Positions 1 through 7,057 of a DNA stretch of 26,120 nt are shown one piece after another (position 1 is the stretch's first letter; the number at the start of each line of letters is the position of its first letter). The notes under the pieces were generated by a model. That model searched no databases and was not told the origin of the DNA. It saw only the letters and a program-made list of their open reading frames with translations. The DNA comes from JANXXV01 sp038200305 (GTDB lineage: Bacteria > Acidobacteriota > Terriglobia > Bryobacterales > Bryobacteraceae): assembly GCA_038200305.1 (NCBI GenBank), contig JBBPYD010000050.1:1-26120 (forward strand), given 5' to 3'. The position numbers and the translations under genes are program-made.

Positions 1-507
1 ACCGTCATCGGCTTCCCCTTGGGCGCCACGTCCAGTGAAATCAAACGTGCGGAAACCGAAGCCGCCATTCGCGTGGGCGCGCAAGAAATCGACATGGTGA
101 TCAACATTGGCGCTCTGAAATCCGGCGATCACGAAACCGTCAAACTCGATATTCAAACCGTGGTGGAAGCCAGTCATCGAAATGGGGCCATTGTGAAGGT
201 GATCATCGAAACCGCTCTGCTGGACGACAATGAAAAAGCGGTCGCCAGCACTCTTGCCAAACTCGCAGGAGCCGATTTTGTCAAAACATCCACTGGCTTT
301 GCCGCCAGCGGCGCAACAGCCCACGATGTAGCCTTGATGCGCATGGTGGTTGGTCCGAAAATCGGCGTCAAGGCCTCCGGAGGCATCCGGACCCTCGAAG
401 ATCTGCGGAAAATGACAGCCGCCGGAGCAACCCGCATCGGCGCCAGCGCCAGTGTCAAGATTGTGGAAGCGGCAACAGGACAGGCCGGTGCGCCTGCAGG
501 ATATTGA
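1..507 (+). CDS. deoC: Deoxyribose-phosphate aldolase, 5' end missing
   Basis: This is the C-terminal 168 residues of DeoC, which reversibly cleaves 2-deoxyribose 5-phosphate to glyceraldehyde 3-phosphate and acetaldehyde in deoxynucleoside breakdown. The reading frame is open from base 1 (TVIGFPLGAT), so the gene begins outside the window; the TTG at 19 is internal. The Schiff-base lysine motif VKTSTGF is at about 283-303, and the second active-site lysine lies in VKASGGIRT at about 367-393. It ends in TGA at 505-507, overlapping by four bases (TTGA) the likely TTG start of the phosphatase gene that follows. Family identity is clear from the motifs; the N-terminal third cannot be judged. Confidence 0.96.
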   Translation, partial: TVIGFPLGATSSEIKRAETEAAIRVGAQEIDMVINIGALKSGDHETVKLDIQTVVEASHRNGAIVKVIIETALLDDNEKAVASTLAKLAGADFVKTSTGFAASGATAHDVALMRMVVGPKIGVKASGGIRTLEDLRKMTAAGATRIGASASVKIVEAATGQAGAPAGY

Positions 508-2273
508 AGACCTCCGGCATGGCGGCCACCACACGCAAAGCGGCGGTGCGTTTCAAGGAACGCGCGGAACTTCTCGACTTCCTGCTCGAAGTCTCCGCCG
601 TCACGTCGGAGACGCTCGATCTCGACCGGCTCCTTCCCGCGGTCGCCGATTTCGTCCACAAGGTAATTCCGCATGACCTGTTTGCGCTTCTTCTTTACAA
701 CGAAAAACTACAGGGTTTGCTCATCCGTTACGCGCGCGGCCATCGCGATGAAATAGTACGGAACGTCGTCATCCAGCTTGGCCAGGGTCTCACTGGAACC
801 GCGGCCGCAACTCGCGAGACCATCCTCGCGCCGGATGTCCGCGCCGATTCGCGTTACATCAGTACAGTGGATGCCGTTCGCGCCGAACTTTCGGTTCCCA
901 TGATCGCTCGCGGCAAGCTGGTCGGCGTTATCGATATTCAGTCCACGCGCGAGCACGCGTTCTCTGAGCAGGACGCCGCTCTGTTGCGCCTGCTGGCGGC
1001 CCGCGTCGTCGCGTCCATTGACAATGCGCGCCTCTATCAGCGGGTGCAGCGCCAGAACCGCACGTCGAAGATCCTGGCTCACCTTTCGCAGGAATTCTCC
1101 TCCATTCTGCAACTGGATGAGCTGCTGGGCAAAATCGCAAAGGCAATTCGCGCGCTGATCAACTATGATGCGTTCAGCATTTTACTGGTCGATGCCGAAC
1201 AGAGAGTGCTGCGCCATCGGTTCAGTGAGCGGTACGATCAGCGCGTGCTGCTCGACAATATTCCAATCGGCAAGGGTATCACCGGAGCCGCCACCGAACA
1301 TCGCGAAGCCGTTCGCGTGGAAGATACATTGACCGATCCGCGATACATCGCGTCGCATCCCGACATCCGGTCGGAGGTCGCGGTTCCGTTGATCGTGCAG
1401 GACCGCGTGGTCGGCGTCCTCGATCTCGAGAGTGAGCGCATCGGCTACTTCACCGAAGAGCATGTCCGCACTCTCACGCTGCTCGCCCCGCAGATCGCAA
1501 GCTCGGTGGAGAATGCCCGTCTTTATGAGGAACTCGCCCAGCGGGAACAGCGCATGGAGCAGGATCTAAAAGCCGCGCGCAAAGTGCAATCCATTCTGCT
1601 GCCGCGCGAAGCTCCTGAAATTTCCGGCTTGGAGATCGCCATCGGCCTGCGGCCCGCGCGTGAGATCAGCGGAGATCTCTACGACTTCTTCGACCAAAGC
1701 GACGAGTACGCCGTGATCGCATTCGGCGATTCCAGCGGCAAAGGCGCGGCCGCCGCTCTGTACGGTGCGTTGGTCAATGGTTTGCTCCGCACTCTTGCGC
1801 CTCGCATGAGCCGCCCCGCGCAGTTGATGAGGCGCTTAAATGAGGTTCTGCTGGAACGGAAAGTAGACGCGCAGTATGTCACTTTGTTGTTGCTCCACTG
1901 GGATAAGAAGGGCCGCGAATTGACCATGGCAAATGCCGGTTCCATCCCGCCCATGCTCTGCCGCAACGGAACCCGCGTGAAAACCAAAATCGAAGGCGTG
2001 CCGCTCGGTCTTCTTGACGAGCGCGAATACGACGAGGTAACCATCAAGACCGAACCCGGCGACGTGCTTCTGCTTTATTCGGACGGCATTCAGGACCAGC
2101 AGAATCCCGCCGGCGATGAGTATGGTGGTTCGCGTCTCTTCAAAGTCCTCGCCGCCAATTGCGGCGCGTCGACCCGGCAGATAGTGGACGCGGTACTCGC
2201 GGACGTCGATAGCTGGACCGCCGGTGGCCCTATGACCGACGACCAGACGATCGTTGCGTTGAAAGTTATCTAA
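504..2273 (+). CDS. GAF-GAF-PP2C (SpoIIE/RsbU-type) serine phosphatase
   Basis: This 589-residue soluble protein has two GAF sensory domains (about 25-178 and 190-345), a short coiled-coil-like linker (about 342-362) and a SpoIIE-type PP2C phosphatase domain (about 370-589). Metal-binding motifs are visible: SGDLYDFF with D391, GDSSGKG with D409, YSDGIQD with D527 and DDQTIVAL with D579/D580. Such proteins usually dephosphorylate an anti-anti-sigma factor to control a stress sigma factor, but no anti-sigma or STAS gene is in the window, so its partner is unknown. I chose the TTG at 504 because TTGA overlaps the deoC stop, matching the coupling style of the neighbours; ATG 519 is an alternative start. 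The stop is in TAATG, sharing one base with lysA. Confidence 0.93.
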   Translation: MKTSGMAATTRKAAVRFKERAELLDFLLEVSAVTSETLDLDRLLPAVADFVHKVIPHDLFALLLYNEKLQGLLIRYARGHRDEIVRNVVIQLGQGLTGTAAATRETILAPDVRADSRYISTVDAVRAELSVPMIARGKLVGVIDIQSTREHAFSEQDAALLRLLAARVVASIDNARLYQRVQRQNRTSKILAHLSQEFSSILQLDELLGKIAKAIRALINYDAFSILLVDAEQRVLRHRFSERYDQRVLLDNIPIGKGITGAATEHREAVRVEDTLTDPRYIASHPDIRSEVAVPLIVQDRVVGVLDLESERIGYFTEEHVRTLTLLAPQIASSVENARLYEELAQREQRMEQDLKAARKVQSILLPREAPEISGLEIAIGLRPAREISGDLYDFFDQSDEYAVIAFGDSSGKGAAAALYGALVNGLLRTLAPRMSRPAQLMRRLNEVLLERKVDAQYVTLLLLHWDKKGRELTMANAGSIPPMLCRNGTRVKTKIEGVPLGLLDEREYDEVTIKTEPGDVLLLYSDGIQDQQNPAGDEYGGSRLFKVLAANCGASTRQIVDAVLADVDSWTAGGPMTDDQTIVALKVI

Positions 2274-3511
2274 TGGGATATTACTACCAACAGAACACAC
2301 TTTATTGTGACCAGGTTTCCTTGGCCGAAATCGCCGCGCGGGAAAAGACGCCGTGTTACGTGTACTCCGCAAGCGGCATCCTGGAGCGGTATCAAGCCTA
2401 TGATCGGGCGTTCGGAACACTTCCGCATCAAATTTGCTATGCCGTCAAAGCGAACTCGAATCTGTCCCTGCTCCGTCTTCTCGCCGAAGCAGGCGCGGGT
2501 TTCGATATCGTTTCCGGCGGCGAGTTATACCGTGTTCTTAAAGCCGGCGGCGATCCAGCCAAGGTAGTCTTTTCCGGCGTTGGCAAGACCGGGGAAGAAA
2601 TTGAATACGCGCTTGAGAGTAAGATTCACACCTTCAACACAGAGTCCGAAGCCGAACTCGAACTCATCAACCAACTCGCGGAAAAACATGGAGTCGTCGC
2701 CAAGGTTGCTCTGCGAGTGAATCCGGATGTGGACGCATCCACCCATCCGTACATTTCCACCGGTCTGCGCGAGCACAAATTCGGCGTCGATATTTCGGAG
2801 GTGGAAGGCGTGTACTCGCGCGCCAAACATCTTCGTCATCTGGCGCTGGATGGAGTAAGCTGCCATATTGGATCGCAGTTGCTCGACACGGACCCCATGA
2901 TGGAAACAGTCGACAAAATGCTCGCCCTGGTTAGCCGTTTGCGCGCCAACCAGATTCCCATCACCCATCTGGATCTCGGCGGCGGCCTCGGCGTCTCCTA
3001 CAAGCCGCAGGACAAAGCACCGTGCATTACGGACGTAGTGAATGCCATGCGGCAGAAAGTAGAAGGGCACAATCTCACCGTCATGATGGAGCCCGGCCGC
3101 AGCATCGTCGGTGAATCCGGCGTCTTGCTCACGCGAGTGTTATTTCGCAAGCTCACGCCGCGGAAAGAATTCATCGTCGTGGATGCCGCCATGAACGATC
3201 TCATCCGGCCCGCGCTCTACCAGTCGCATCATGAAATCCTGCCTGTTCAGCAGCCAAACGGATCGGCGAGCATTTTGGCCGATGTAGTCGGCCCGATCTG
3301 TGAGACCGGCGATTTCCTGGCTCGCAACCGTGAGATGCCGCCCGTGATGCCCGGTGCGCTCATGGCAGTTTCCACCGCTGGCGCATACGGCTTCGTCCAG
3401 TCCTCGAATTACAATTCAAGGCCGCGCGTACCGGAAATTCTAGTGGAAGGAAACACCTGGCGCGTCATTCGAAAACGCGAAACTTTTGAAGACCTGGTTA
3501 GAGGAGAGTAA
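2273..3511 (+). CDS. lysA: Diaminopimelate decarboxylase
   Basis: This 412-residue PLP-dependent fold-III decarboxylase converts meso-diaminopimelate to L-lysine, the last step of the DAP pathway. The PLP lysine is K59 in CYAVKANSN. Other family motifs are H198 in HIGSQL, the phosphate-binding GGGLG at 236-240, EPGR at 273-276, C343-E344 in GPICETGD, which completes the active site across the dimer, and Y372 near the end. Length and motif order are normal for LysA. The ATG overlaps the previous stop as TAATG, so translation is probably coupled to the phosphatase gene. Its presence implies that lysine is made through DAP, which matters for interpreting the LysW-like protein at 6343-6576. Confidence 0.97.
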   Translation: MGYYYQQNTLYCDQVSLAEIAAREKTPCYVYSASGILERYQAYDRAFGTLPHQICYAVKANSNLSLLRLLAEAGAGFDIVSGGELYRVLKAGGDPAKVVFSGVGKTGEEIEYALESKIHTFNTESEAELELINQLAEKHGVVAKVALRVNPDVDASTHPYISTGLREHKFGVDISEVEGVYSRAKHLRHLALDGVSCHIGSQLLDTDPMMETVDKMLALVSRLRANQIPITHLDLGGGLGVSYKPQDKAPCITDVVNAMRQKVEGHNLTVMMEPGRSIVGESGVLLTRVLFRKLTPRKEFIVVDAAMNDLIRPALYQSHHEILPVQQPNGSASILADVVGPICETGDFLARNREMPPVMPGALMAVSTAGAYGFVQSSNYNSRPRVPEILVEGNTWRVIRKRETFEDLVRGE

Positions 3512-3513
3512 GT

Positions 3514-4059
3514 GTGCCGGAGCCGTCGCTTCGCAGCATCGCAAACACGTTCTTCCGTGTTGGTAACCTCACGTTCGGCAGCGGCGCCGCTGCCACGGTG
3601 TTGCTCCGCCAGGAAATTGTGGTAGAGCGTGGCTGGCTCGGCAAACACCAGTTCGATCTTTGTTACGCGCTGGCCCGCGTTACGCCCGGCACCAATCTCT
3701 TCGCGCTGTTCAGCGCCGCCGCCTGGTATCTGCGCGGCTGGCCAGGCGCCATCGCCGCCATCGTTGCGAGCTCGCTCCCGGCGTCCATCGTCGTCATCCT
3801 GCTCACGCTCGGGTATCTCGCCATCTACACCAGCCGCCTGGGGCAAGCCGCCATCATCGGAGCCATGGCCGCCGTGGTCGGCACTATCATCGCGGGTGCG
3901 TGGCTTCTCATCCAGCCGGATGCGCTCTCGCGCAATTGGCTCCGCACCCTGGTGCTGGTCGCAGGCGCGATGGTCCTCTCGCTCGGGTTCGGCGTGCCAC
4001 CCATTCCCATCGTCGGAATCGCCGCTGTAGTTGGCTTCTTCTGGCAGGGCTCGCGATGA
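3514..4059 (+). CDS. Chromate transporter, N-terminal half protein
   Basis: This 181-residue membrane protein is one half of a CHR (ChrA) family transporter, which in other bacteria exports chromate or moves sulfate-like anions. An N-terminal amphipathic start is followed by about five hydrophobic segments. The family pattern is recognisable: TFGSGAAATV in place of the usual FGGP-type motif, ERGWL, VTPGTNLFALF and RGWPGAIAA. It starts with GTG at 3514, behind the strong ribosome-binding sequence AGAGGAGAG. It overlaps the partner half by ATGA at 4056-4059, so the two are probably made together and act as a heterodimer, as in known short-chain CHR pairs. Substrate is not proven; chromate is the family default. 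Confidence 0.85.
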   Translation: MPEPSLRSIANTFFRVGNLTFGSGAAATVLLRQEIVVERGWLGKHQFDLCYALARVTPGTNLFALFSAAAWYLRGWPGAIAAIVASSLPASIVVILLTLGYLAIYTSRLGQAAIIGAMAAVVGTIIAGAWLLIQPDALSRNWLRTLVLVAGAMVLSLGFGVPPIPIVGIAAVVGFFWQGSR

Positions 4060-4574
4060 ACGTCTTGCTCCTGTATTTCCTGATCCTAAAGGCGACAATA
4101 ACGTCCTTCAACGGACCCTCGTCGCTGCCGGTCCTCCGTGAAGATTTGGTAGTCCGGCGTCAGATTTTGACTGACCGCCAACTCAACGCGGCGGTCGTCG
4201 CTGGCCGAAGCGCTCCAGGGCCGATGGGGATCTATGTGGTCAGCGTCGGCTACTTCGTTGGCGGTCTGCCGGGTGCAATCGCCGGATGGCTGGCGATGAT
4301 CACACCGGCCTTCCTGATTGTCCCCATACTGCGTTATATAGGAAATAGCGCTGAACATCCACGCGTCCGAAGCACCTTGCAGGCAGTGGTCCTCGCAAGC
4401 GCCGGCCTGATCTTGAGTTCAGCCAAGCCGCTGGCGATGGACGCCATCACAGGATGGCTGCCTCTCGCGATTCTGATCGTCTCGTTTATCCTGCTGGTTA
4501 TTACGAAGATTGAAACAGTGTGGGTAATTGCAGGAGCAGCCGGCTTCGCCTGCCTGCTTAAAGCAGTTTCTTAA
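4056..4574 (+). CDS. Chromate transporter, C-terminal half protein
   Basis: This 172-residue membrane protein is the second half of the split CHR transporter. It starts at ATG 4056 inside ATGA, although the same frame stays open back to 3660. Recognisable features are SFNGPSSLPVL near residue 20, the APGPMGIY loop, GGLPGAIAGW, and several later hydrophobic helices. The PGP and GGLPGA signatures match the paired half upstream, as expected for proteins that arose by duplication of one six-helix unit. Its last 17 bases overlap tail to tail with the TlpA gene on the other strand. No sulfate-pathway or chromate-regulator gene is nearby. Confidence 0.84.
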   Translation: MNVLLLYFLILKATITSFNGPSSLPVLREDLVVRRQILTDRQLNAAVVAGRSAPGPMGIYVVSVGYFVGGLPGAIAGWLAMITPAFLIVPILRYIGNSAEHPRVRSTLQAVVLASAGLILSSAKPLAMDAITGWLPLAILIVSFILLVITKIETVWVIAGAAGFACLLKAVS

Positions 4575-5025
4575 CCGCAGTCTCAACGTCGGCCATCGCG
4601 GTCTCGCCGATGAACGATTTCACTTTCTTCCCGTTGCGGTCATACAAAAACAAAGCAGGTAAAGCACCGCTCCATTTCGGATCGAGCGACTGGATGAACT
4701 TGTCGTCGTTCTTCACGTTTTTCTGATAGGACGGCAGGGTAACATTTTTGCCAACAAGAAACCGGCGAGACTCGGCCTCACTGTCGATGTCGTCGGCGGA
4801 GATCAGCACCAGCTTCAGCCCCTTCGGCTCCAGCTTCTTCTGGAGTTGGATTAACTGCGGAAGCTCCTGCCGGCACGGGATACACCACGTAGCCCAAAAA
4901 CTGACCAGTGTGACTTTTCCTTTGCTCGAGGAGATCAACTGCGCATACGAGCTTTCATCCACCGGAATCAGCTTATTCGTGGTTCCAGCGGCAAATAGCG
5001 CAAGCGCAACCAGCAGCGCTGTCAT
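4558..5025 (-). CDS. Secreted TlpA-like thiol-disulfide oxidoreductase
   Basis: This 155-residue protein has an N-terminal hydrophobic signal (about residues 1-14) followed by a thioredoxin fold. The active site is WATWCIPC with C48 and C51, and the cis-proline is in ALPALF near residue 127. TlpA/ResA-type proteins reduce disulfides outside the cytoplasm, for example in cytochrome c maturation, but the target here is not visible. It starts at ATG 5025 within ATGA overlapping the redoxin stop, and is the last gene of a five-gene minus-strand set that begins at 6576. The coupling to a redoxin suggests an extracytoplasmic redox pair. Its 3' end overlaps the chromate-transporter half gene by 17 bases. 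Confidence 0.9.
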   Translation of the reverse strand: MTALLVALALFAAGTTNKLIPVDESSYAQLISSSKGKVTLVSFWATWCIPCRQELPQLIQLQKKLEPKGLKLVLISADDIDSEAESRRFLVGKNVTLPSYQKNVKNDDKFIQSLDPKWSGALPALFLYDRNGKKVKSFIGETAMADVETAVKKLL

Positions 5026-5591
5026 GTCGCGCGCTTCCTCACCCGTTTGATCGTGCAGCCGAACGACCGGGCTTCTTTCATCGGGACCGGCTTGCCTGCC
5101 AGCACCGCATCGATCGCATTCCGCAAACCATTCACCTGCACCCGCGCGGGATTGGCCGCGTCGTCGATGTACCCGTGATATTGCAGCACGCCCGCCTTGT
5201 CGAATACGAACGCTTCCGGCGTTACCGTGGCTCCCAGCTTATCCGCGAGTACATTCCCGAGGTCTTTGTACACCTTAAACGCAAACCGGTTTGCCTTGGC
5301 ATGCTGTTCAATCTCGGCCGGCGATTCGTTCACATTGGCATTCACGAATACCAACTGGATGTTCTTGCCAGAATAGTCCTTATACAGCGAACTCATCCGG
5401 TCGCTGTAGCTATTGGAAATTGGACACTGGATGGAGGTGAAGATCAAGACCGTCGCCTCCGTTTTGGCCGGTGAAATCACAACCGGCTTCCCGTCCTGCT
5501 GGACGGTGATTTCCGCGATCTTCGATCCAATCGGAAAGTTTTGAGCCAACGCGCAAACGGCAAAAAGAAACCAAGCGGCAAGCAATCGCAT
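5022..5591 (-). CDS. Secreted redoxin (AhpC/TSA-thioredoxin fold)
   Basis: This 189-residue protein has a clear signal peptide (MRLLAAWFLFAVCALAQ) and a redoxin domain. The conserved site is FTSIQCPISNSY with a single cysteine, C56, instead of a CXXC pair, the pattern of a family of redoxins annotated as AhpC/TSA-like. The domain continues through TPEAFVFDKAG, the cis-proline loop, and GYIDDAANP. Another cysteine near the C terminus (RSFGCTIKR) could be a resolving residue. The ribosome-binding site AGGAG lies seven bases before ATG 5591. It is followed by the TlpA gene with a four-base overlap and preceded by a carboxypeptidase-regulatory-like gene 15 bases upstream. The likely role is extracytoplasmic thiol or peroxide chemistry; the substrate is unknown. 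Confidence 0.87.
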   Translation of the reverse strand: MRLLAAWFLFAVCALAQNFPIGSKIAEITVQQDGKPVVISPAKTEATVLIFTSIQCPISNSYSDRMSSLYKDYSGKNIQLVFVNANVNESPAEIEQHAKANRFAFKVYKDLGNVLADKLGATVTPEAFVFDKAGVLQYHGYIDDAANPARVQVNGLRNAIDAVLAGKPVPMKEARSFGCTIKRVRKRAT

Positions 5592-5606
5592 GTAACAAAC
5601 TCCTGG

Positions 5607-5963
5607 CTACTTCTTCGCTTCCAGCTTCAGGTTTACCACAGCCTGCTTCCGGCCATCAAAGGAGCTAAGAGTCTTATTGGAACTCGATGCGCCCTGGTAG
5701 TCCGCCTTGAGTTCGTAATCCACATTGGAACTTAGGCCGTGGAAGTGATACATGCCGTCGGCTTTGGTAATAAAGGAACGTACCTGCAGCGTCTTCGTAT
5801 CCTTGAGTTGCACCACTGCGCCTTCCACCGGCTTATCCGTCGCATCGGTCACCGAACCTTGTACAGACCGGACAACGGCGTCGTCCCGATTGTTCTGCGC
5901 GGAAACAACGCCGAGAGGTGCCAACGCAACGAACATCGTCAAGAGCAGCATTAACCGTTTCAT
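5607..5963 (-). CDS. Secreted carboxypeptidase-regulatory-like domain protein
   Basis: This is a 118-residue protein with a signal peptide (about 1-22, ending VVSAQ) and one beta-sandwich domain of the carboxypeptidase regulatory-like type. The pattern VQGSVTDATDKPVEGAVVQL, a ringed valine-glycine start with a turn at DKP, then KADGMYHFHGL and YELKADYQG, is the usual signature. Such domains carry no catalytic residues and usually bind or scaffold at the cell surface; they are abundant in Acidobacteriota, often as the front of TonB-dependent transporters. Here the domain stands alone. AAGGA precedes ATG 5963. Its neighbour upstream is a second protein of the same type. Confidence 0.85.
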   Translation of the reverse strand: MKRLMLLLTMFVALAPLGVVSAQNNRDDAVVRSVQGSVTDATDKPVEGAVVQLKDTKTLQVRSFITKADGMYHFHGLSSNVDYELKADYQGASSSNKTLSSFDGRKQAVVNLKLEAKK

Positions 5964-5975
5964 GGTTCCTTCAGT

Positions 5976-6386
5976 TTACTTCGCTTCCGGTTCAAGCTGG
6001 AATGTGAGTTCTTTCCGCTGTTCCCCTTCGATCTGGACCGTTTTCCGCTGAGACTGGTAGCCGTTACATTGGACGCTGACGGTATACCGCAGGGGTACGG
6101 ACGACACACGGACCGCAAACTCGCCTCGGCCATCGGAAACAGCTGTGATCTTCTTCGGTTTCCCCTCCGAATCCGGAACAATCTGAATCCCGGCTCCTGG
6201 AAGCGCAAAGCCCGGCGGCCGGAACACTGTTCCGGCGATCACTGCGAATGGCTGGCCTGTTTCACTGGCCTTTTTCGGTTTCTTGTCCGCGCTTGCCGGT
6301 ATTGTAAATAGGAACAACAGTAGAAGGGCTGCGCCGGCCAGCTTACTTCCACTCGCTTTCCTCTTCTTCCTCGTCTTCTTCCTCAT
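5976..6386 (-). CDS. Secreted carboxypeptidase-regulatory-like protein with basic leader
   Basis: Read from ATG 6386 this is a 136-residue protein: a strongly basic n-region (MRKKTRKKRK), a hydrophobic core (about residues 16-30, AALLLLFLFTIP), a signal-peptidase-like ASA site, then a carboxypeptidase-regulatory-like beta sandwich (IAGTVFRPPGFALPGAGIQI, SDGRGEFAVRV, VQCNGYQSQRKTV). The frame is open back to 6476, but the extra residues lie wholly inside the zinc-ribbon gene and are Met/Thr/Arg-rich, so ATG 6386 or 6392 is preferred. The first 44 bases overlap the 3' end of that gene in another frame: the purine-rich tract encoding its acidic tail encodes this basic n-region. Function beyond a surface beta domain is unknown. 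Confidence 0.78.
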   Translation of the reverse strand: MRKKTRKKRKASGSKLAGAALLLLFLFTIPASADKKPKKASETGQPFAVIAGTVFRPPGFALPGAGIQIVPDSEGKPKKITAVSDGRGEFAVRVSSVPLRYTVSVQCNGYQSQRKTVQIEGEQRKELTFQLEPEAK

Positions 6387-6576
6387 CTTCATCGGCGTCG
6401 TCGTCATCCTTATCATCGTCTTCGTCCTCATCCTCCTCGGCGGTAGGCTCGATTTCGATCGGATTCTTTCCAACAACCGTAAGACTGGCGCCGCACTCCT
6501 CGCATGTTAGTTCGTCGCCTTCGTCCAGTTCCTCTTCTTCGGCGTCGATCACGCTGTCACAGACAGGACATTCCAT
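6343..6576 (-). CDS. LysW-like zinc-ribbon protein with very acidic tail
   Basis: This 77-residue protein starts with a zinc ribbon (CPVC at C3/C6 and CEECGA at C25/C28) followed by SLTVVGKNPIEIEP. This closely follows LysW, the small carrier protein of the alpha-aminoadipate lysine route and related amino-group carriers. Residues 47-75 are almost all Asp or Glu, far longer than the short acidic end of LysW. LysW proteins end in a conserved EDWGE whose terminal Glu carries the substrate; this one ends SEWK, keeping the Trp but lacking the final Glu. No lysX- or lysZ-like gene is nearby and the DAP-type lysA is present, so a carrier role in lysine synthesis is doubtful. The ribosome-binding site GAGGAGAG precedes ATG 6576. 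Confidence 0.83.
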   Translation of the reverse strand: MECPVCDSVIDAEEEELDEGDELTCEECGASLTVVGKNPIEIEPTAEEDEDEDDDKDDDDADEDEEEDEEEEESEWK

Positions 6577-6647
6577 ATACGGCTCTCCTCAATAGTACTC
6601 AGATGTTGTTGTTTCTAAGGTTCAGTAAAATACATTCTACTCAGGTG

Positions 6648-7019
6648 CTAGCTGGTAGACTGAACAGGTTCTTCCAGGGTTGCGTTTGCGCGCTCCAGGT
6701 CTTCCAGTGACGCGGTGACAAGCGTCTTTTCCATATCTTCGTCCGTCTCGATCATGTGCTTTAGATGAAACGCGGCGAGTTTCATGCACCATGCGTCACT
6801 GATATTCCGGCCCGCTTTCCTGCTGAGCGCCATCAGGTCGGGAAGCATCAGGGCGATCACCTTTTCCTGAACGTCCTCCCCTTGCGCGATCTGAAACTTT
6901 ACGTCCACCGAGTCGCTGTGACGAATGGAAATTGCGGTCTGCTGCCATCGGAATTCCACACTCCAGGTTCGGCCAAACGGATCTGGACCAGCCTCAAACA
7001 GACGGAAATTTTCGATCAT
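6648..7019 (-). CDS. Conserved-looking hypothetical protein, 123 residues
   Basis: I do not recognise this protein. It is soluble with no signal peptide. An N-terminal stretch rich in beta-like residues (about 1-50, with FGRTWSVEFRWQQTAISIRH) leads into an alpha-helical C-terminal half (about 52-115) containing PDLMALSRKAGRNISDAWC, and the end is acidic and Ser/Thr-rich. A consensus -35-like TTGACA lies on this strand at 7045-7040, 21 bases before ATG 7019, but I see no convincing -10 at the usual distance. The gene lies 38 bases after the end of folE and 71 bases before the zinc-ribbon gene, all on the same strand, so it could be read with either. Codon use resembles that of the neighbours. 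Confidence 0.72.
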   Translation of the reverse strand: MIENFRLFEAGPDPFGRTWSVEFRWQQTAISIRHSDSVDVKFQIAQGEDVQEKVIALMLPDLMALSRKAGRNISDAWCMKLAAFHLKHMIETDEDMEKTLVTASLEDLERANATLEEPVQSTS

Positions 7020-7057
7020 CGAGCCTATCGTAGCAAAGGTGTCAACTGGACCTCAGA

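Noticed and set aside
3660..4055. Upstream open frame of the second chromate-transporter half.
   Set aside because: It is His/Arg-rich and out of frame with the well-supported first half gene; ATG 4056 fits the ATGA coupling.
3409..4098. A 229-codon minus-strand frame across lysA and the transporter.
   Set aside because: Low-complexity Glu/Asp/Arg/Gly-rich translation, antisense to GC-rich coding sequence, without motif or ribosome-binding site.
6283..6510. A plus-strand frame encoding a very hydrophobic, membrane-like peptide.
   Set aside because: It is the exact antisense of the Glu/Asp-rich codons of the zinc-ribbon gene, whose complement reads as Leu, Phe, Ile and Val. No ribosome-binding site was seen, and the minus-strand gene is well supported.
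6596..6644. Two copies of TACTCAG (6596-6602 and 6638-6644) upstream of the zinc-ribbon gene, resembling half-sites of the repeat at 21217.
   Set aside because: They are 42 bases apart and neither has a second half-site 11 bases away; seven-base matches are expected by chance.
7040..7045. A perfect TTGACA (minus strand) before the hypothetical gene at 7019.
   Set aside because: No suitable -10 element lies 16-18 bases downstream, so I do not list it as a promoter.
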